Source: Diphasiastrum complanatum
Taxonomy: Eukaryota > Streptophyta > Lycopodiopsida > Lycopodiales > Lycopodiaceae
Assembly (NCBI GenBank): GCA_029204225.1
Contig: CM055098.1
Coordinates: 20,367,746 to 20,431,745 of the forward strand
DNA: 64,000 nt
Direction of reading: 5' to 3'
A program made the position numbers and the translations under genes. Below, piece after piece: positions 32,429-44,000 of the stretch (position 1 is its first letter; every line of letters begins with the position of its first letter). A model generated the notes under the pieces. That model had not been told where the DNA came from, did no database searches, and was given only the letters and a program-made list of their open reading frames with translations.

Positions 32429-35400
32429 TATGACATTCGACAAAGCAGTCAGTCTTGTCGCTGATGAGAGACTGATGAGAGATGAAGGAGAGAGAAGCAA
32501 TGATCAAGAGAAAGCTCTCTTCACAAAAGGGAAGAAGACAAAACAAAAGCAAGCCAAGATTCGAGAAGATGAAGCCCTCGAATAAGCAATCTTCTTCCTG
32601 CGATCACTGTCACAAACCAGGTCATACGGCCAACAATACCTTCCATGCACTGCAAGAAAAAAGGGCATTCTACATACGATTGCAAATTCAACCCAAAAGG
32701 AAAGAACAAAACTGAAAAGACAAATGTTGCAGAGTCATCTAAGGATGCTGAAAGAGGTGACGAAGCTTTCACAGTACTCGATGAAACCTCAACAAGCTAG
32801 TCTGAACATGACTACGATGTAGTCATTGATTTAGGAGCAACTTCACACATAAGTCTTGATCGACTATTGCGAACTCAGAACCAATAGAGCAGTGATTCTG
32901 GGCGATGGAAGCAGACACGATGTCAAAGGCATCGGCACTCTACAGCTACAAACATTGTTAGACCAAGCAGAGCTGCCATGAGCACTCTATGTCCCTCACT
33001 CAGAATAGATCTGCTATCTGTCTCCAAAATGGCAGACCTAGGCATGCGAGTTTTGTTCGACGACAATACATGCCGCATGATCGAGAAGACGACAAACAAG
33101 TTGTTGATGGTCGGATGTAGAGAAGGAAATCTCTACCAGGCCAAAATAATCAGCAACTCTGATAGCATATTAAATGCTTCAGAAATTGAAGATCAGCTCT
33201 GGCATAGGAGAATGTATCATCTGAACATGCGGAGCCTGTATGACATGAGCAGAAAGGACATTGTCATAGGTCTCAAGATTTCAAGACCCGAAACTGAGTT
33301 CTACGAAGCTTGTCAGGAAGACAAGCAACATCGGAATCCATTCATGCATGAGGGAAGAAGAGCCAAGGAAGTTCTTGAGCTCGTCCACTCTGATGTTTGT
33401 GGACCGATGAAAACAAATTCGCTCTCAACTTCGAGATACTTTTTGATGTTCATAAATGATTACAACCGGATGACCACGATCTTCTACTTGAAGAAGAAAT
33501 CTGAAGTGTTTGATTCCTTCAAGAAGTTTGTGGCATTTGTAGAGCGACACACCTTGCAAAGATCCAGATCCTTAGATCTGACAACAGAGGTGAATACAAA
33601 AGCACAGAATTCTCAAGATTCTGCAAAGAACAGGGGATAGAACTCCAATTCACTCCTGCATACACACCAAAATACAACGGTGTGGCAAAAAGAAGAAACA
33701 TAATGCTAGTCGAAGAAGCCAGATGCATTATGGCATAGGCTCAATTGCCAGGTCAATTCTAGACTGAGGCAATAGCTGCAACTGTACACTTGCAGAATAG
33801 ATCTACAATGATTGCGCTGCAGCAAAATACAATACGAGATGTGGACAGATAGAAAACTGGATCTATCATACGTACGGGTGTTTGGATGTACAACATACAA
33901 GCACATTTTCAAAGAAAAAAAAAACAAGCTCGATGACAAATCTGAACAAACAATCATGGTCGGCTACTCGAATGGAACACATGTGTACAGGCTCTACAAC
34001 CCAACCACAAAGAAGGTTGTTTCAAACAGAGATGTGAAGTTTGATGAGTCCACATTCCCTGTACTGAAAGACAAAAGAGGCCATGAGATCTTCACATTGC
34101 TGCTCATTCAAGAGGGAGATCGAGGACAAACATCAAATCAGAATGCAGAGCCGCAGACTCCAGAGCAGCAAGAAGCAGAGGATCAACCCCACGAATAACA
34201 AACGTTCGAGCAGTGATGAAACGAACCTTGAACGTTAACGAGACAAAGAAAATCTCCAGACCGCTACTTTGACAATCTTCAATGGAGCGAAGACACGTAG
34301 TTCGAGTATTGTAGCTTCACAGAAGAGCCAACAACATACCAAGAAGCTATCCAGAGTCCAGAGGGAGAATTCTGAAAGCATGCAATGTCAGAGGAGATTG
34401 AGTCGATGAGACGAACCGAGGCATGGACATTAGAGCCACTGCCAGAAAACAGAAAGATAGTCGACCGCAAGTGGGTGTATAAGAAAAAGATGAAATCAGA
34501 TGGCACCATTGGCCGCTACAAGGCCAGGCTTGTCATGAAGGGCTACACGTAGAGATATGGTGTCGATTATTTCGACACATATTCGCCCATGGTCAAGATG
34601 ACAAGCATAAGGCTACTCCTTGCATACGCCACACAGTACAATCTGGAAATTCACCAGATTGACGTGAAAACAGCCTTTCTCCATGGAGATCTAGAGGAGG
34701 AAATCTTCATGAAGCAACCTAAAGGCTATGAAGACCCTGAAAACAGACAATATGTTTGTCAATTGTAGAGATGCATCTACGGTCTAAAACAGACATCATG
34801 AGCCTGGTATAAAAAGCTTGATGGTCTTCTGAAGTCTCTAGACTTCAATCCTACTCAACCAGACTACAATGTCTACATTAAAAGAGTAGGAAAGGATTTT
34901 GTGATATTGACCATTTTCATGGATAATTCGCTGATGATAGGAAATTCCTTGATGCTGATCAAAGACACGAAGAGTCAGATTTCTAAGAGCTACAAAATCA
35001 CAGATCTTGGAGAAGCAACGAAATGCCTAGGGCTGGAGATTAGAAGAGATCGAACAAAGGGCGAAATACACTTGAGTCAATCAAAGTATGCCAAAAAAGT
35101 GCTAAAGCAGTACCACATGATGGACTGCAAGGAAAAGGCTACACCAATGATTGCTGGAGCCAAGCTCATGAAGCAAGAATGCCCAAAAACGGAAGAGGAA
35201 AAGCAGAAGATGGCAGGTATACCCTACCAAAACTTAATCGGTAGTCTAATGTACTTAACAATTTGTACCAGACTCGATCTGGCTTTCTTTGTTTATGCAT
35301 TGAGCTAGTTCTCTTCAAATCCTGGCATGGCACATTGGCAAATGGCCAAACGAATCCTACGGTATTTGAAGGATTCCCAGAATATGGGATTAACCTACAG

Positions 35401-35890
35401 AGCTGAAAACAATGAAAAAGGATTCAAGTTGCACCACTACAATGATGCAAGTTGGGAGAGCTACAAAGATGATAGCAAGTCCATTACTGGAGGATGTACA
35501 ATAGCATGCGGAACTGCAATCAGCTAGATATGCAAAAAGCATACCTTGGTGGCTCAATCCTCTTGCGAAACTGAGTATGTCGCAGTTTCAAAGGTCGCGA
35601 ATGAGGTAGTATGGCTACAAATGATGCTGGAGGCAATCGGGATACCACAAGAAGGACCAAGCACGATGATGATGGATTCTCAGAGTATCATCTATCTGTC
35701 CCAAGATCCTGTCTTCCATTCAAAGACAAAGCACATACCTCTGAAGTACCATCACATTCGAGATTTGATCTTGAAAGGAGAGCTCCAGGTCCAGTATGTA
35801 AAATCAAAAAATATGATTGCAGATCTGCTCACAAAACCGCTCGACAAGTTTTCCAAGCAAAGAAAGGCAATTGGATTAAACGAACAAAGC
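32429..35890 (+). pseudogene. A1 gag end and pol, heavily mutated
   Basis: Continues A1 gag after C1 (MTFDKAVSLVADERLMR). The remaining parts are a zinc-knuckle region with lost Cys, a protease region with stops, pre-integrase (LWHRRMYHLNMRSLYDMS), integrase (LVHSDVCGP, then a frameshift near 33560), and integrase C-term (KKLDLSYVRVFGCTTYKH-like, 33812-34198). RT and RNase H follow (DLGEATKCLGLEI; QSSCETEYVAVS; HSKTKHIPLKYHHIRDLI; DLLTKPLDK). The RT box reads FMDN (about 34917-34928) instead of YVDD. At least ten stops or shifts are visible. The closest relative in the window is O. Non-functional. Confidence 0.88.
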
Positions 35891-35900
35891 TGCAAGGTTC

Positions 35901-35909
35901 AAGAGGGAG
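35901..35909 (+). other. PPT of A1
   Basis: AAGAGGGAG directly before the 3' LTR. Confidence 0.85.
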
Positions 35910-36677
35910 TGTTAGAAATGGTGAACTCCTGCAACTTTGTTGCAGCACGAAAAAGAAACGAAGGTCGAACGAGAACGATTCATGATAGTCAATGTGTCTT
36001 TGACTCAAAGAACGAACGATTCGCGGATCATTCGTGGATCGTAAACATACCTCCAAGACCGCAAACTGCAAAGGGGCGCAAAACGAAAGACTACGAAAGA
36101 GACAAAAAGAACAAAAGCAAATGGGAGATTACGAAACAAATGAAGAAGAATCTTTGACGCTGCCAGCTGGTAGCTCAACGGGCTTCACACCCAGCTGAAA
36201 CGAATGGCAACGATGGAGACTAACTAACTAGTTGATTAGCGTTAACTAGTCTTGTGATTCTACATTTAGCTATCTTGTAAACTCCACACAGTGGAGATAT
36301 AAAAATGATCATCTTTGGAGCATTAAAAACAAAGAATCTGAATTGAGAGAGATCTATAAGAGACAAAGAGAGAGAGGTAGCGAGTAGAGCGAAAAAGAAA
36401 AATACTAGAAACTATAGTTGTGCATGAAAGTATGCCAACGAACAAAACATAGTGAAAGAGCAGAGTGTCATTCCGCCAACGAGCGAGACACTAACGATCT
36501 CGATCTAAAAACAAAACTGATAATACAGTCGCTCTATTTTCGTGCATCTCTTTTGTCTTGTGCTGTCATTTTGTCTTGATTGCTAGAATAGAATGTGTTT
36601 TGTGATGTGTAGTCGCATGTCTGGGATTCTGTAAATAGCTTCTGCGCAAAAGAAAAACAGTCTCGCTTCCCGCGATA
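35910..36677 (+). repeat. 3' LTR of A1
   Basis: 768 bp, TGTTAGAAATGG ... CCCGCGATA. The final CA of the 5' LTR is TA here. It is followed by the TSD ACAGC. Confidence 0.92.
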
Positions 36678-36682
36678 ACAGC

Positions 36683-37455
36683 CTTGAATTTCGTGGTTGT
36701 TTCTCTTGCAGTATCTGCAAAACAGCTTCTTCTTTGTCTATGGATTCGACTATTCTTTGTGTTGAGCTGGTTTCTGGTCTGGCTTTGATTGCTTCGGGCC
36801 CTTTCTTCTTTTTCTGCTTAGTCATGCTCTTGTTGGTGTATAAGGTGTGAGAATCAGTCGAGGAACTTGAGGCTTCATTCCTCCGTGTGTCTTCCTGCAA
36901 CAACATAGTAAAGACTCTCGAAAGAGTCAGTTCTAGATTAGTCGTGATGATCATCACCCAGTTGTTGTATAAGCTTGGCAAGCTTGTAAGCAGTTGCATC
37001 ACTGCATCTTGATCGTCTATGATAGATCCGACAGTGGCCATTTTCCTTAGCAGGTTCTTGAATTGATTAATGTGATTCTGTAGAGAATCACCATTCGTCA
37101 TCTTGAGGGAGTAAAATTTCTTCCTGAGATGTAGCTTGGAAGCTATATCTCGCACTTCGTATAGTGTGCTCAAGATGTCTTAGACTTCTTTTGATGTCTG
37201 AGCTTCGGATACATGGCCGATCTGAGTATCCGTAATGTTGAGGATGAGCTTTTCCATCCTTCAGCCTCCATGTGGCGATTGTTGTGTCGTCTGCTTCAGG
37301 TTTCTCTTTTGCACCTGTAACAATGTCATACAATTTTTTAGCCATAAGTACAATTTTCATCTTAAATTTTCACGTATGGTAATTGGCTCCATCAAGCTTG
37401 TCCATGATAGAACTGGCTTTCCCTTGGGAATCCATGTGAAAGAATTAGTCTAAGT
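36683..37455 (-). pseudogene. Copia B2, upstream half (gag)
   Basis: Minus strand, read from about 37455: a degraded gag N-terminus, then a better-kept stretch with IGHVSEAQTSKE, LRKKFYSLKMTNGDSLQNHI, MQLLTSLPSLYNNWVMIITT and ELTLSRVFTMLLQEDTRR. The Ser-rich linker and the start of the zinc knuckle follow. It is homologous to B1 (the stretch ELTLSRV occurs in both) and to I. It is cut at 36683 by A1 and continues at 19357. Several stops. Confidence 0.82.
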
Positions 37456-37680
37456 GAGTTCAGCTGGCTTTGAAATTGCCAATTTTTCACCAAATTTTTT
37501 CCTGTCTGATGCTATGCACAGGCTAATAATCCCTCTGCTGAGCTTAGCAAGTCTCTATAAATTAGAAACCGTTCACTAGTGCTTCTCTTTCCGTCTTCAA
37601 CCCGTCGTAAAGCCTCGAACTCTCAGAAGACAGTTCTCCCGAAGCTCTCTTCAACGACGACACTGTACTGTGTATATTCC

Positions 37681-37700
37681 CTGTACGGCTCTGATACCAA
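37681..37700 (-). other. PBS of B2
   Basis: On the minus strand TTGGTATCAGAGCCGTACAG: the initiator-Met PBS core with a longer match than in C or D. Confidence 0.8.
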
Positions 37701-38043
37701 CTTAGAATTTGCTTTCACAGGAACACAGATCATGCTACACAGTAACACTGACAAAAAATCACTCTCCTCAGCAAGCTCACATAGCAACTGTATTTCTCAA
37801 AATGAAATTACACTGTACATATAGTTGTTCACTCAGGCAACTCATGCATGACCCAGGTTGCCGTTGGCGGGACGCGTGTCCCGTCGACTTGCCTCGTGGT
37901 GAGGCCAACTGATCCTTATCCATTGATAGGACCCACAGTACAGTAACATAATGATTCTAACTTTAATTCTAACTATAGCATCCTCTTGAAGTGTCAATGT
38001 AGATCCACCTCTTGCTTGAAGCCTTATATTCCTCATTGATCAA
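37701..38043 (-). repeat. 5' LTR remnant of B2
   Basis: Sequence directly upstream (minus sense) of the PBS, hence LTR by position. The expected CA end is not clear and the outer end is lost where G begins, so length is unknown. Includes a GC-rich palindrome ggacgcgtgtcc near 37870. Confidence 0.5.
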
Positions 38044-38588
38044 GATCTCTGAAGATCCATCAAACTTGGCAAAGTCTTTTGAATAGCAATACTTTGAACA
38101 ATGTTAGCATGAGCATCCAACAAGCCATTAAGAATTACTTGAATAAGCTCTCCTTCCTTAATGCTTTCATCAATGCAAGCCAACTCATCATTCAATGCTT
38201 TCATTCTCAAAACAAAAGTACTTGGACTTTCTTCATTCTTTTGAAAATAAGAAAATATTTGCCTTCTTAGAGTCAACACTCTAGAAGTAGACTTGGATTC
38301 ATAAAGCTTCTTCAATGAATTCCAAGCTTCCAAAGATGATGTGCACTTACCAACTTCCTTGAGAAGTTCATTGGTAACATTCATCTTTATCATGTGTAGA
38401 GCCTTATTGGACCTCTTGTTATACCTCATTTGATTTTGTTTTGATGTTGGTCTCTCCTCCAAACCTACAGCAATATCCAAAACATCATTCATCTCAAGAA
38501 GTGACTCCATCCTCACTTTCCACAATGAATAGTTACTTGAGATAAGCCTATCATTGGCTTCCAACATGACTCCAATTGAGGTTGCCAT
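38044..38588 (-). pseudogene. Copia G gag, N-terminal fragment
   Basis: The ATG at 38588 opens an uninterrupted stretch of about 180 codons: YSLWKVRMESLLEMNDVLDI, RSNKALHMIKMNVTNELLKE, SRVLTLRRQIFSYFQKNEE, ending at LPSLMDLQ. It aligns with residues 1 to about 180 of D1. The frame is undamaged, so the truncation rather than point mutation destroyed the gene. Zinc knuckle, protease and all pol domains are absent. It starts about 590 bp downstream of its PBS, like D1. Confidence 0.88.
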
Positions 38589-39188
38589 GTAGCAATGACT
38601 TGATCTTCTCTTTCAACATGTTTCAATGCACAAAGCACTCCTTTGAACAATAACAAATGCTTTCAAAAGAAATCACCAAGATTTGAAACTATCTCACAAA
38701 TTCTCTTCTAGCACTTATCCAAGCAAATCAACACATAGAATCATGGAATCTTGATCAACCTATGATCTATCCTCAATCTAATGACTTCTTCCACTTCCTA
38801 AGATTGAAACACACTCAAATGAAGTCCAGCAGTCTCACTATCTAGAGATCCAATCAAAATTAGTTTTTTGACAAAATCACAAAAAATTGACTATTCCAAA
38901 TCTACATGCAAATGCTGAAAATTTGATATGCAATCTATAAGCCACCACTTAGGCTGATCCAATGATCCAAAAATCGTCCAAATCCAGTATGTGAATTCAA
39001 AAATTGAAATTGATCAAGTATATTGACCTATATAGTGTTTTGATCTACAAAAGATCCAATCTACAAAAGCAAAAAACTCGATTTTGGTGTAGAATCCTCT
39101 CTAGCATGCTCTAGACTTGATATCTTCACCAAATCATTGATAGATCTGATTTCCTCCTTCATAACCTAAAACACAAGATCTGATACCA

Positions 39189-39834
39189 TGTGAAAGATTT
39201 TAGATCATTATGATCCAATCTACTTGAATGATCTTTGGTTAGAAAGAGAAATACACTACCAATCTCACCAATGTAGAAAAATCAGCATCTACACACAAAA
39301 TGAGATGCAAACACTAATAGAACTTGATCAAACTTGAATGAAATAAAAAACTACCATTGTCGTCCATACAAAACCAGCAAGCTACTGTATTTCACACGTG
39401 TGGATCCTAAAATAGCAAATATAGATCATTCTACACATAGAATTGCAAGCAATGACCAAGATAGTGCACCAATGGATAGTAGAACCCAAGAGAACCATGT
39501 ATAAGCATGAAATGAGATAGAGAAGAGAGAATATAGCTCTCTCCACGAGTTACATCCTTCTATAGTAGGTCCAAACCCTATTTGGCCACTTGGCTTTCCC
39601 ACCAAAATGCTAACCCTACTAATTTTGGGTCTAGATTCAATATACCCAATTATTCAAATTTGAATCTACTCAAACTCGCATTCTAAATTTCCCACACTTT
39701 TAAAAAGTGTCTATTCAAATGAAATTTAGACTAATGAACTTTGAAAAGTCAACTTCTAAGTCTAAAACAAGTTTTGGCCTCAATATATCAAATATGGAAA
39801 TATAGCAAAATGTGATACTGTTGAATCTTTCACA
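39189..39834 (-). repeat. 5' LTR of G
   Basis: 646 bp; minus sense TGTGAAAGATTC ... AATCTTTCACA, with a perfect terminal inverted repeat (TGTGAAAGATT). PBS (TGGTATCAGATC, plus 39177-39188) follows directly. A variant of the LTR palindrome (ttcacacgtgtgga) is at 39391-39404. Confidence 0.85.
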
Positions 39835-39839
39835 GGTTA

Positions 39840-40326
39840 TAGTAGCAATAAAATGATGTATGTCCCATAACATCACAAATGTCACATCGGATAAGGTTAT
39901 TTTCAAGAACAAGTCGATATGATGGACATTCATTACCAGTATGCACAGCCTTGCAGTGAGGGCACCAGGTGTTTTCTCATTTATGATGTACTTGGCCAGT
40001 TGATAGCTGACCATGCATAGAACTTTAGATAGACTTTAAGGTATTTTAAAGCTCTTTAGTGAGTTTTCCAATTTGCATTTGGTGTTGTTGGTTAAGAGAC
40101 TCCATTTGGGATTTCCAAAGCTGATCGTGAGTATCTTCGGTTAGCTTCGATTCATGGACAACACAATGTGCTCTCTTTTTTTCAACATCAGATCTTTCAT
40201 CTTCTTCCATGATGGCATCAGACATGGATGTCTTTAAGATCATATATTTATCATTAGATCTAAGCTCACGTCTAATCCATCTGGGGAGTCCGACTAAGAA
40301 CCAGATGATGATCATGTTTTATGTAG
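39840..40326 (-). pseudogene. Gypsy-type gag F, 3' part
   Basis: Continues F gag from 51225 after element E. Removing E with one GCTGC copy keeps the same phase, with one stop (TAA) just past the join. It reads FLVGLPRWIRREL, a Ser/Asp/Glu-rich stretch and KSQMESLNQQHQMQIGKLTKE. A further frame near 39990-39850 has a paired Cys/His pattern (CPHCKAVHTGNECPSY ... CDICDVMGHTSFYC), a zinc-finger-like nucleocapsid end. It is cut by G at 39839. The 'F..GLP..IR.EL' phrase is typical of the end of gypsy capsid domains. Confidence 0.6.
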
Positions 40327-40331
40327 GCTGC

Positions 40332-40415
40332 TGTAGCGCAGGCATCCCAAAGGGAGCTGGGAACCACGACTTAGCTTCCTAGCCTTCAACTCTTGCCATC
40401 CAAACCCACTTGACA
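40332..40415 (-). repeat. 3' LTR of E, outer piece
   Basis: Plus sense TGTAGCGCAGGCATCC ... CACTTGACA. It matches 50085-50168 of the other LTR and is cut by C2 at TGACA (40411-40415). Confidence 0.88.
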
Positions 40416-41070
40416 TGTGAAAAATACAGATCCTAAGTGGATCTAAACTCCAAGATCATTGGCTTGAATGCTTGCACTCCAAACTACATAAGCTAGGAAT
40501 TGGCAACACATTCTATGCTACCTAGAATGCAAAGAACTTGATCAAAAAGCATTTATCACAAATGGAAACTTCCATAAACATCAAGTGCGGCCCAAAATAG
40601 CATTATACAGTCCATAATACATCAGCCTATCACTTTTGGAAAGCACCTAAGATCATACACAATAGCTTGAAGACAATACACACAACAATGCTCTCAATGG
40701 AGGAAGAAACAATGACAATGATCTATTGATCTCAATGAAGCATACAAAAGGTTTCTCCAACCTGTTCTCCACGACTTCCCTACTATTTATGGATGAGGAA
40801 GATGACTCTCTCTCCTCTCTCTAGAAGGTACTTGACCCTAGATATTCCCTATATAGGAAAAATAGCTAAAAATGGCTTATATGACCAAAATACATCAAAA
40901 TGGTCTCATTTTGAAGGGTATGAAGTTTGACACTTCATCATACTGAAAAAATACAGTAAATAAAAACATTGTGGCCTGGTTCACACGTGTGAAACTCCAG
41001 AACCAAAACTATTTACAATTTTAGCCAATTTAGGCCTCAAACTAGCTAGGAAATGTTGACAATTTTCACA
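40416..41070 (-). repeat. 3' LTR of C2
   Basis: 655 bp. It differs from the 5' LTR at four positions that I can see (40630, 40990, 40991, 41035). At all four the 5' LTR agrees with C1, so the changes are in this copy. Two of them create a perfect TTCACACGTGTGAA at 40980-40993. PPT gaagagggag (minus) adjoins at 41071-41080. Confidence 0.95.
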
Positions 41071-44000
41071 CTCCCTCTTCAACATTGGATGCTAGTTTCA
41101 ACATAGTCTTTGAGCACATTCCAAGATTAGATCTATGCATTAAATATAGGTCCTTTCCCAATGGTTTGGTGAAGATATCAGCCACACACTCCTTTGAAGA
41201 GACATGTTGAAGCTCCACCTCTTTGGCAATGACTTGATCTCTCACAAAATGGTGAGCAATCTCAATGTGCTTGCTCCTTGCATGAAAAACAGGATTGCTT
41301 GCCAAGCTTTGGGCTGAAAGGTTATCACAAAGTATGATTGGAGTCTTCTCTGGTTCCAGCAAGTGAAGATCCAATAACATCCTCTTGATCCAAAGAATCT
41401 CCTTGGTGCATGTTGTTAATGCCTTGTACTCGGCTTCGGTGGAAGATAGAGAGATAGTTGGTTGCTTCTTTGATAGCCATGAGACCACTCCATCTCCAAG
41501 ATAGATTGCAAAGGCACTTGTTGACTTCCTATCCATTTGATCACCTGCAAAATCTGAATCTGAAAATCCACAAAGGTTAGGTGTAGTACCTCCATACAAG
41601 ATGCCAAAATCTCTAGATCCCGAGATGTATCTAAGTACTCTCTTTCCTAGCTTCCAATGAGCCTCACTAGGATCTTGCATAAATTGACTTAGTTTACCAA
41701 CCACAAAGCTTAGATCAGGTCTTGTGATGGTTAACCATATAAGAGATCCTATTAGCTTTCTATAGAGAGTAATGTCCTTGAAGGATCTTTCATTACTTCT
41801 TGTAGTTAGCTTTACATTTGATTCCATAGGAGTAGAAACAACTTTACAATCTTCCATATGAAACCTTTTTAGAATAGAGTTAACATACTTTTCTTGACAT
41901 ATGAATGTAGATTTAGAAGTTCTAATAATCTCTATTCCTAAGATATAATGAAGTTTACCAAGATCTTGAATTTCAAACTCTCTTTTGAGTGCCATCTTGA
42001 TTTCATCTATATCTAGATTGTTACCACCACTTAAGATAATGTCATCAACATAGATCAAAAGTAAAGTGATATCATTTTCATTCAATCTAAAGTAGAGAGA
42101 ATGATCATACTCACTCATAACAAAGTTTTGAGAAAGTAAGAAGGAATTGAGCTTAGCATACCAACTCCTTGGTGCTTGCTTTAGCCCATACAAACTCTTT
42201 TGGAGATAGCACACATGATTAGGCTCATCATGTGAAACATAGCCCTCGGGTTGCTCCATGTAAATATCTTCTTCAAGATCACCATTCAAGAAGGCATTAG
42301 TAACATCCATTTGCCACATATCCCAATCATAAAGAGTTGCAAGAGAGATTAGGATTCGAATAGTTACCATCTTTGCCACGGGTGCAAAGGTCTCGTCATA
42401 GTCAATACCATATTCTTGAGCATACCCCTTTGCCACCAACCTTGCCTTGTACTTGTTGATTGATCCATCTTGATTTGTCTTGATCTTGAAGATCCACTTA
42501 CAACCAATTGCCTTCTTGTCCTTTGGAAGCTTTACCAACCTCCATGTGTTGCTTTTGATGAGTGCTTGATGCTCATGATCCATGGCTTGGATCCATTCCT
42601 TCTTTTGAATTGCTTCACCTACACAAGTTGGTTCATCAAAAGAGGTAAGAAAAGCAAAGTTAGAGTTGTCCACCACTTGCTTTCCTTTTTCATCATAGGT
42701 TAGCCTTGATGGCTTAGCCCTTTGCCTTTGAGTCTTCCTTGAAGTTTGCTTTGGAGTGGCATCTCCATCTTCATCCAAGACATCTTGCACATCATGATGA
42801 TTAGTAGGCACATCAACATCAACATCAACAACATTGGAAACATTCTCTTCATGAAAGATGACATCCCTACTTATGACAACTTTCTTTGTAGAAGGAATGT
42901 ACACTTTGTAAGCCTTGCTTACTTCACTATAGCCAACAAACACACCCTTCTTTGATGAAGGATCTTCTTTAGTTCTATCATCAAGTGTGATATTGACAAA
43001 ACATGTACATCCAAAGATCCTACAATGCTTGACACTCGGCCTTCTACCATAAAGAACCTCATGAGGAGTTTTACCATCCAAGGAAGCACTTGTCCATCTA
43101 TTACATAGATAGTTAGCACATGCTAAAGCTTCCTCCCAAAAAGACTTAGCAAGATTAGCATGTAGTCTCATTGCCTTGGCACATTCACAAAGGGTTCTAT
43201 TCTTCCTCTCGGCCATTCCATTCTGTTGTGGAGTCCTAGGACTAGACATCTCCCTCTTAATCCCATGTGCTATACAAAAGTCTTTGAACCTATTTGAGGT
43301 GTATTCCCCTCCATTATCAGATCTTAAGCATTTGATCTTTGTATTGAATTGGTTTTCCATTTCATTCTTGAACTTGACAAATGCAGCAAACACTTCATCC
43401 TTACTTTTAAGAAGATAGATCCAAGTATACCTACTAAAGTCATCAATGAAAGTTGCATACATCTTTGCCCCACCATTGCTAGTTGTACTAGAAGAATGAA
43501 TATCATAATGCACAAGTTGAAAAGCTTCTTTAGATCTAGAAGTAGATCTAGAATAAGCAAGTCTATGAGATTTGGACAAGGCACAATGTTCACAAACACT
43601 ATTGTTTGCAACAAGACTTTTAGGGAGACCAAGAACAAGCTCTTTCTTTGCCATTACCTCCAAAGATTTGAAGTTGGGATGGCCCAACCTCTTGTGCCAA
43701 ACTTCTTGGTTTGTCAATTGCTCCCTAGCCATACATCCTTCATGATTAGAGATCACACATGCATCAAGCTTGAAAAGTTTACCATGCCTCCTACCTTGAG
43801 CAATCAAGGATCCACATTTACTTATCAAACATGCATCTCCAATGAACTCCACATCAAGTCCTTTGTCAATCATTTGACTTACACTAAGCAAATTCTTAGT
43901 GATTGAAGGAATGTACAAAACATTTTCAAGATTTGCTTTCCTATTTGTTGAAAGGGAAATAGGAATAGTGCCTATGCCTTTGATGTCACATTGACCGTCA

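Larger units (their letters stand above)
19363..36677 (+). mobile_element. Ty1/copia element A1 (hosts C1, which hosts D1)
   Basis: Two LTRs of one family, TGTTAGAA...CGCGACA (19363-20052) and TGTTAGAA...CGCGATA (35910-36677), bound the element. TSDs are ACAGT (19358-19362) and ACAGC (36678-36682); one base differs. The target was the B2 gag/zinc-knuckle region, and removing A1 with one TSD copy restores B-type sequence. Without C1 and one of its TSD copies, A1 is 5614 bp, normal for copia. Its gag is split by C1 at 20727. Pol carries many lesions, so A1 is the oldest layer of the nest that still has both ends. Confidence 0.93.
38044..39834 (-). mobile_element. Ty1/copia element G, 3'-truncated
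   Basis: On the minus strand: 5' LTR (39834-39189), PBS, leader and the first about 180 codons of gag, then an abrupt end against B2 LTR sequence at 38043. GGTTA (39835-39839) is the expected TSD, but its partner is lost. It lies within or at the end of the gypsy gag F. Family is close to C and D by protein. Confidence 0.82.

Noticed and set aside
43349-43906. 185-codon plus-strand frame opposite C2 integrase (also at 29535-30092 in C1)
   Set aside because: Exactly antisense to a strong gag-pol frame and the same in both copies because the DNA is the same; a mirror frame, not a gene.
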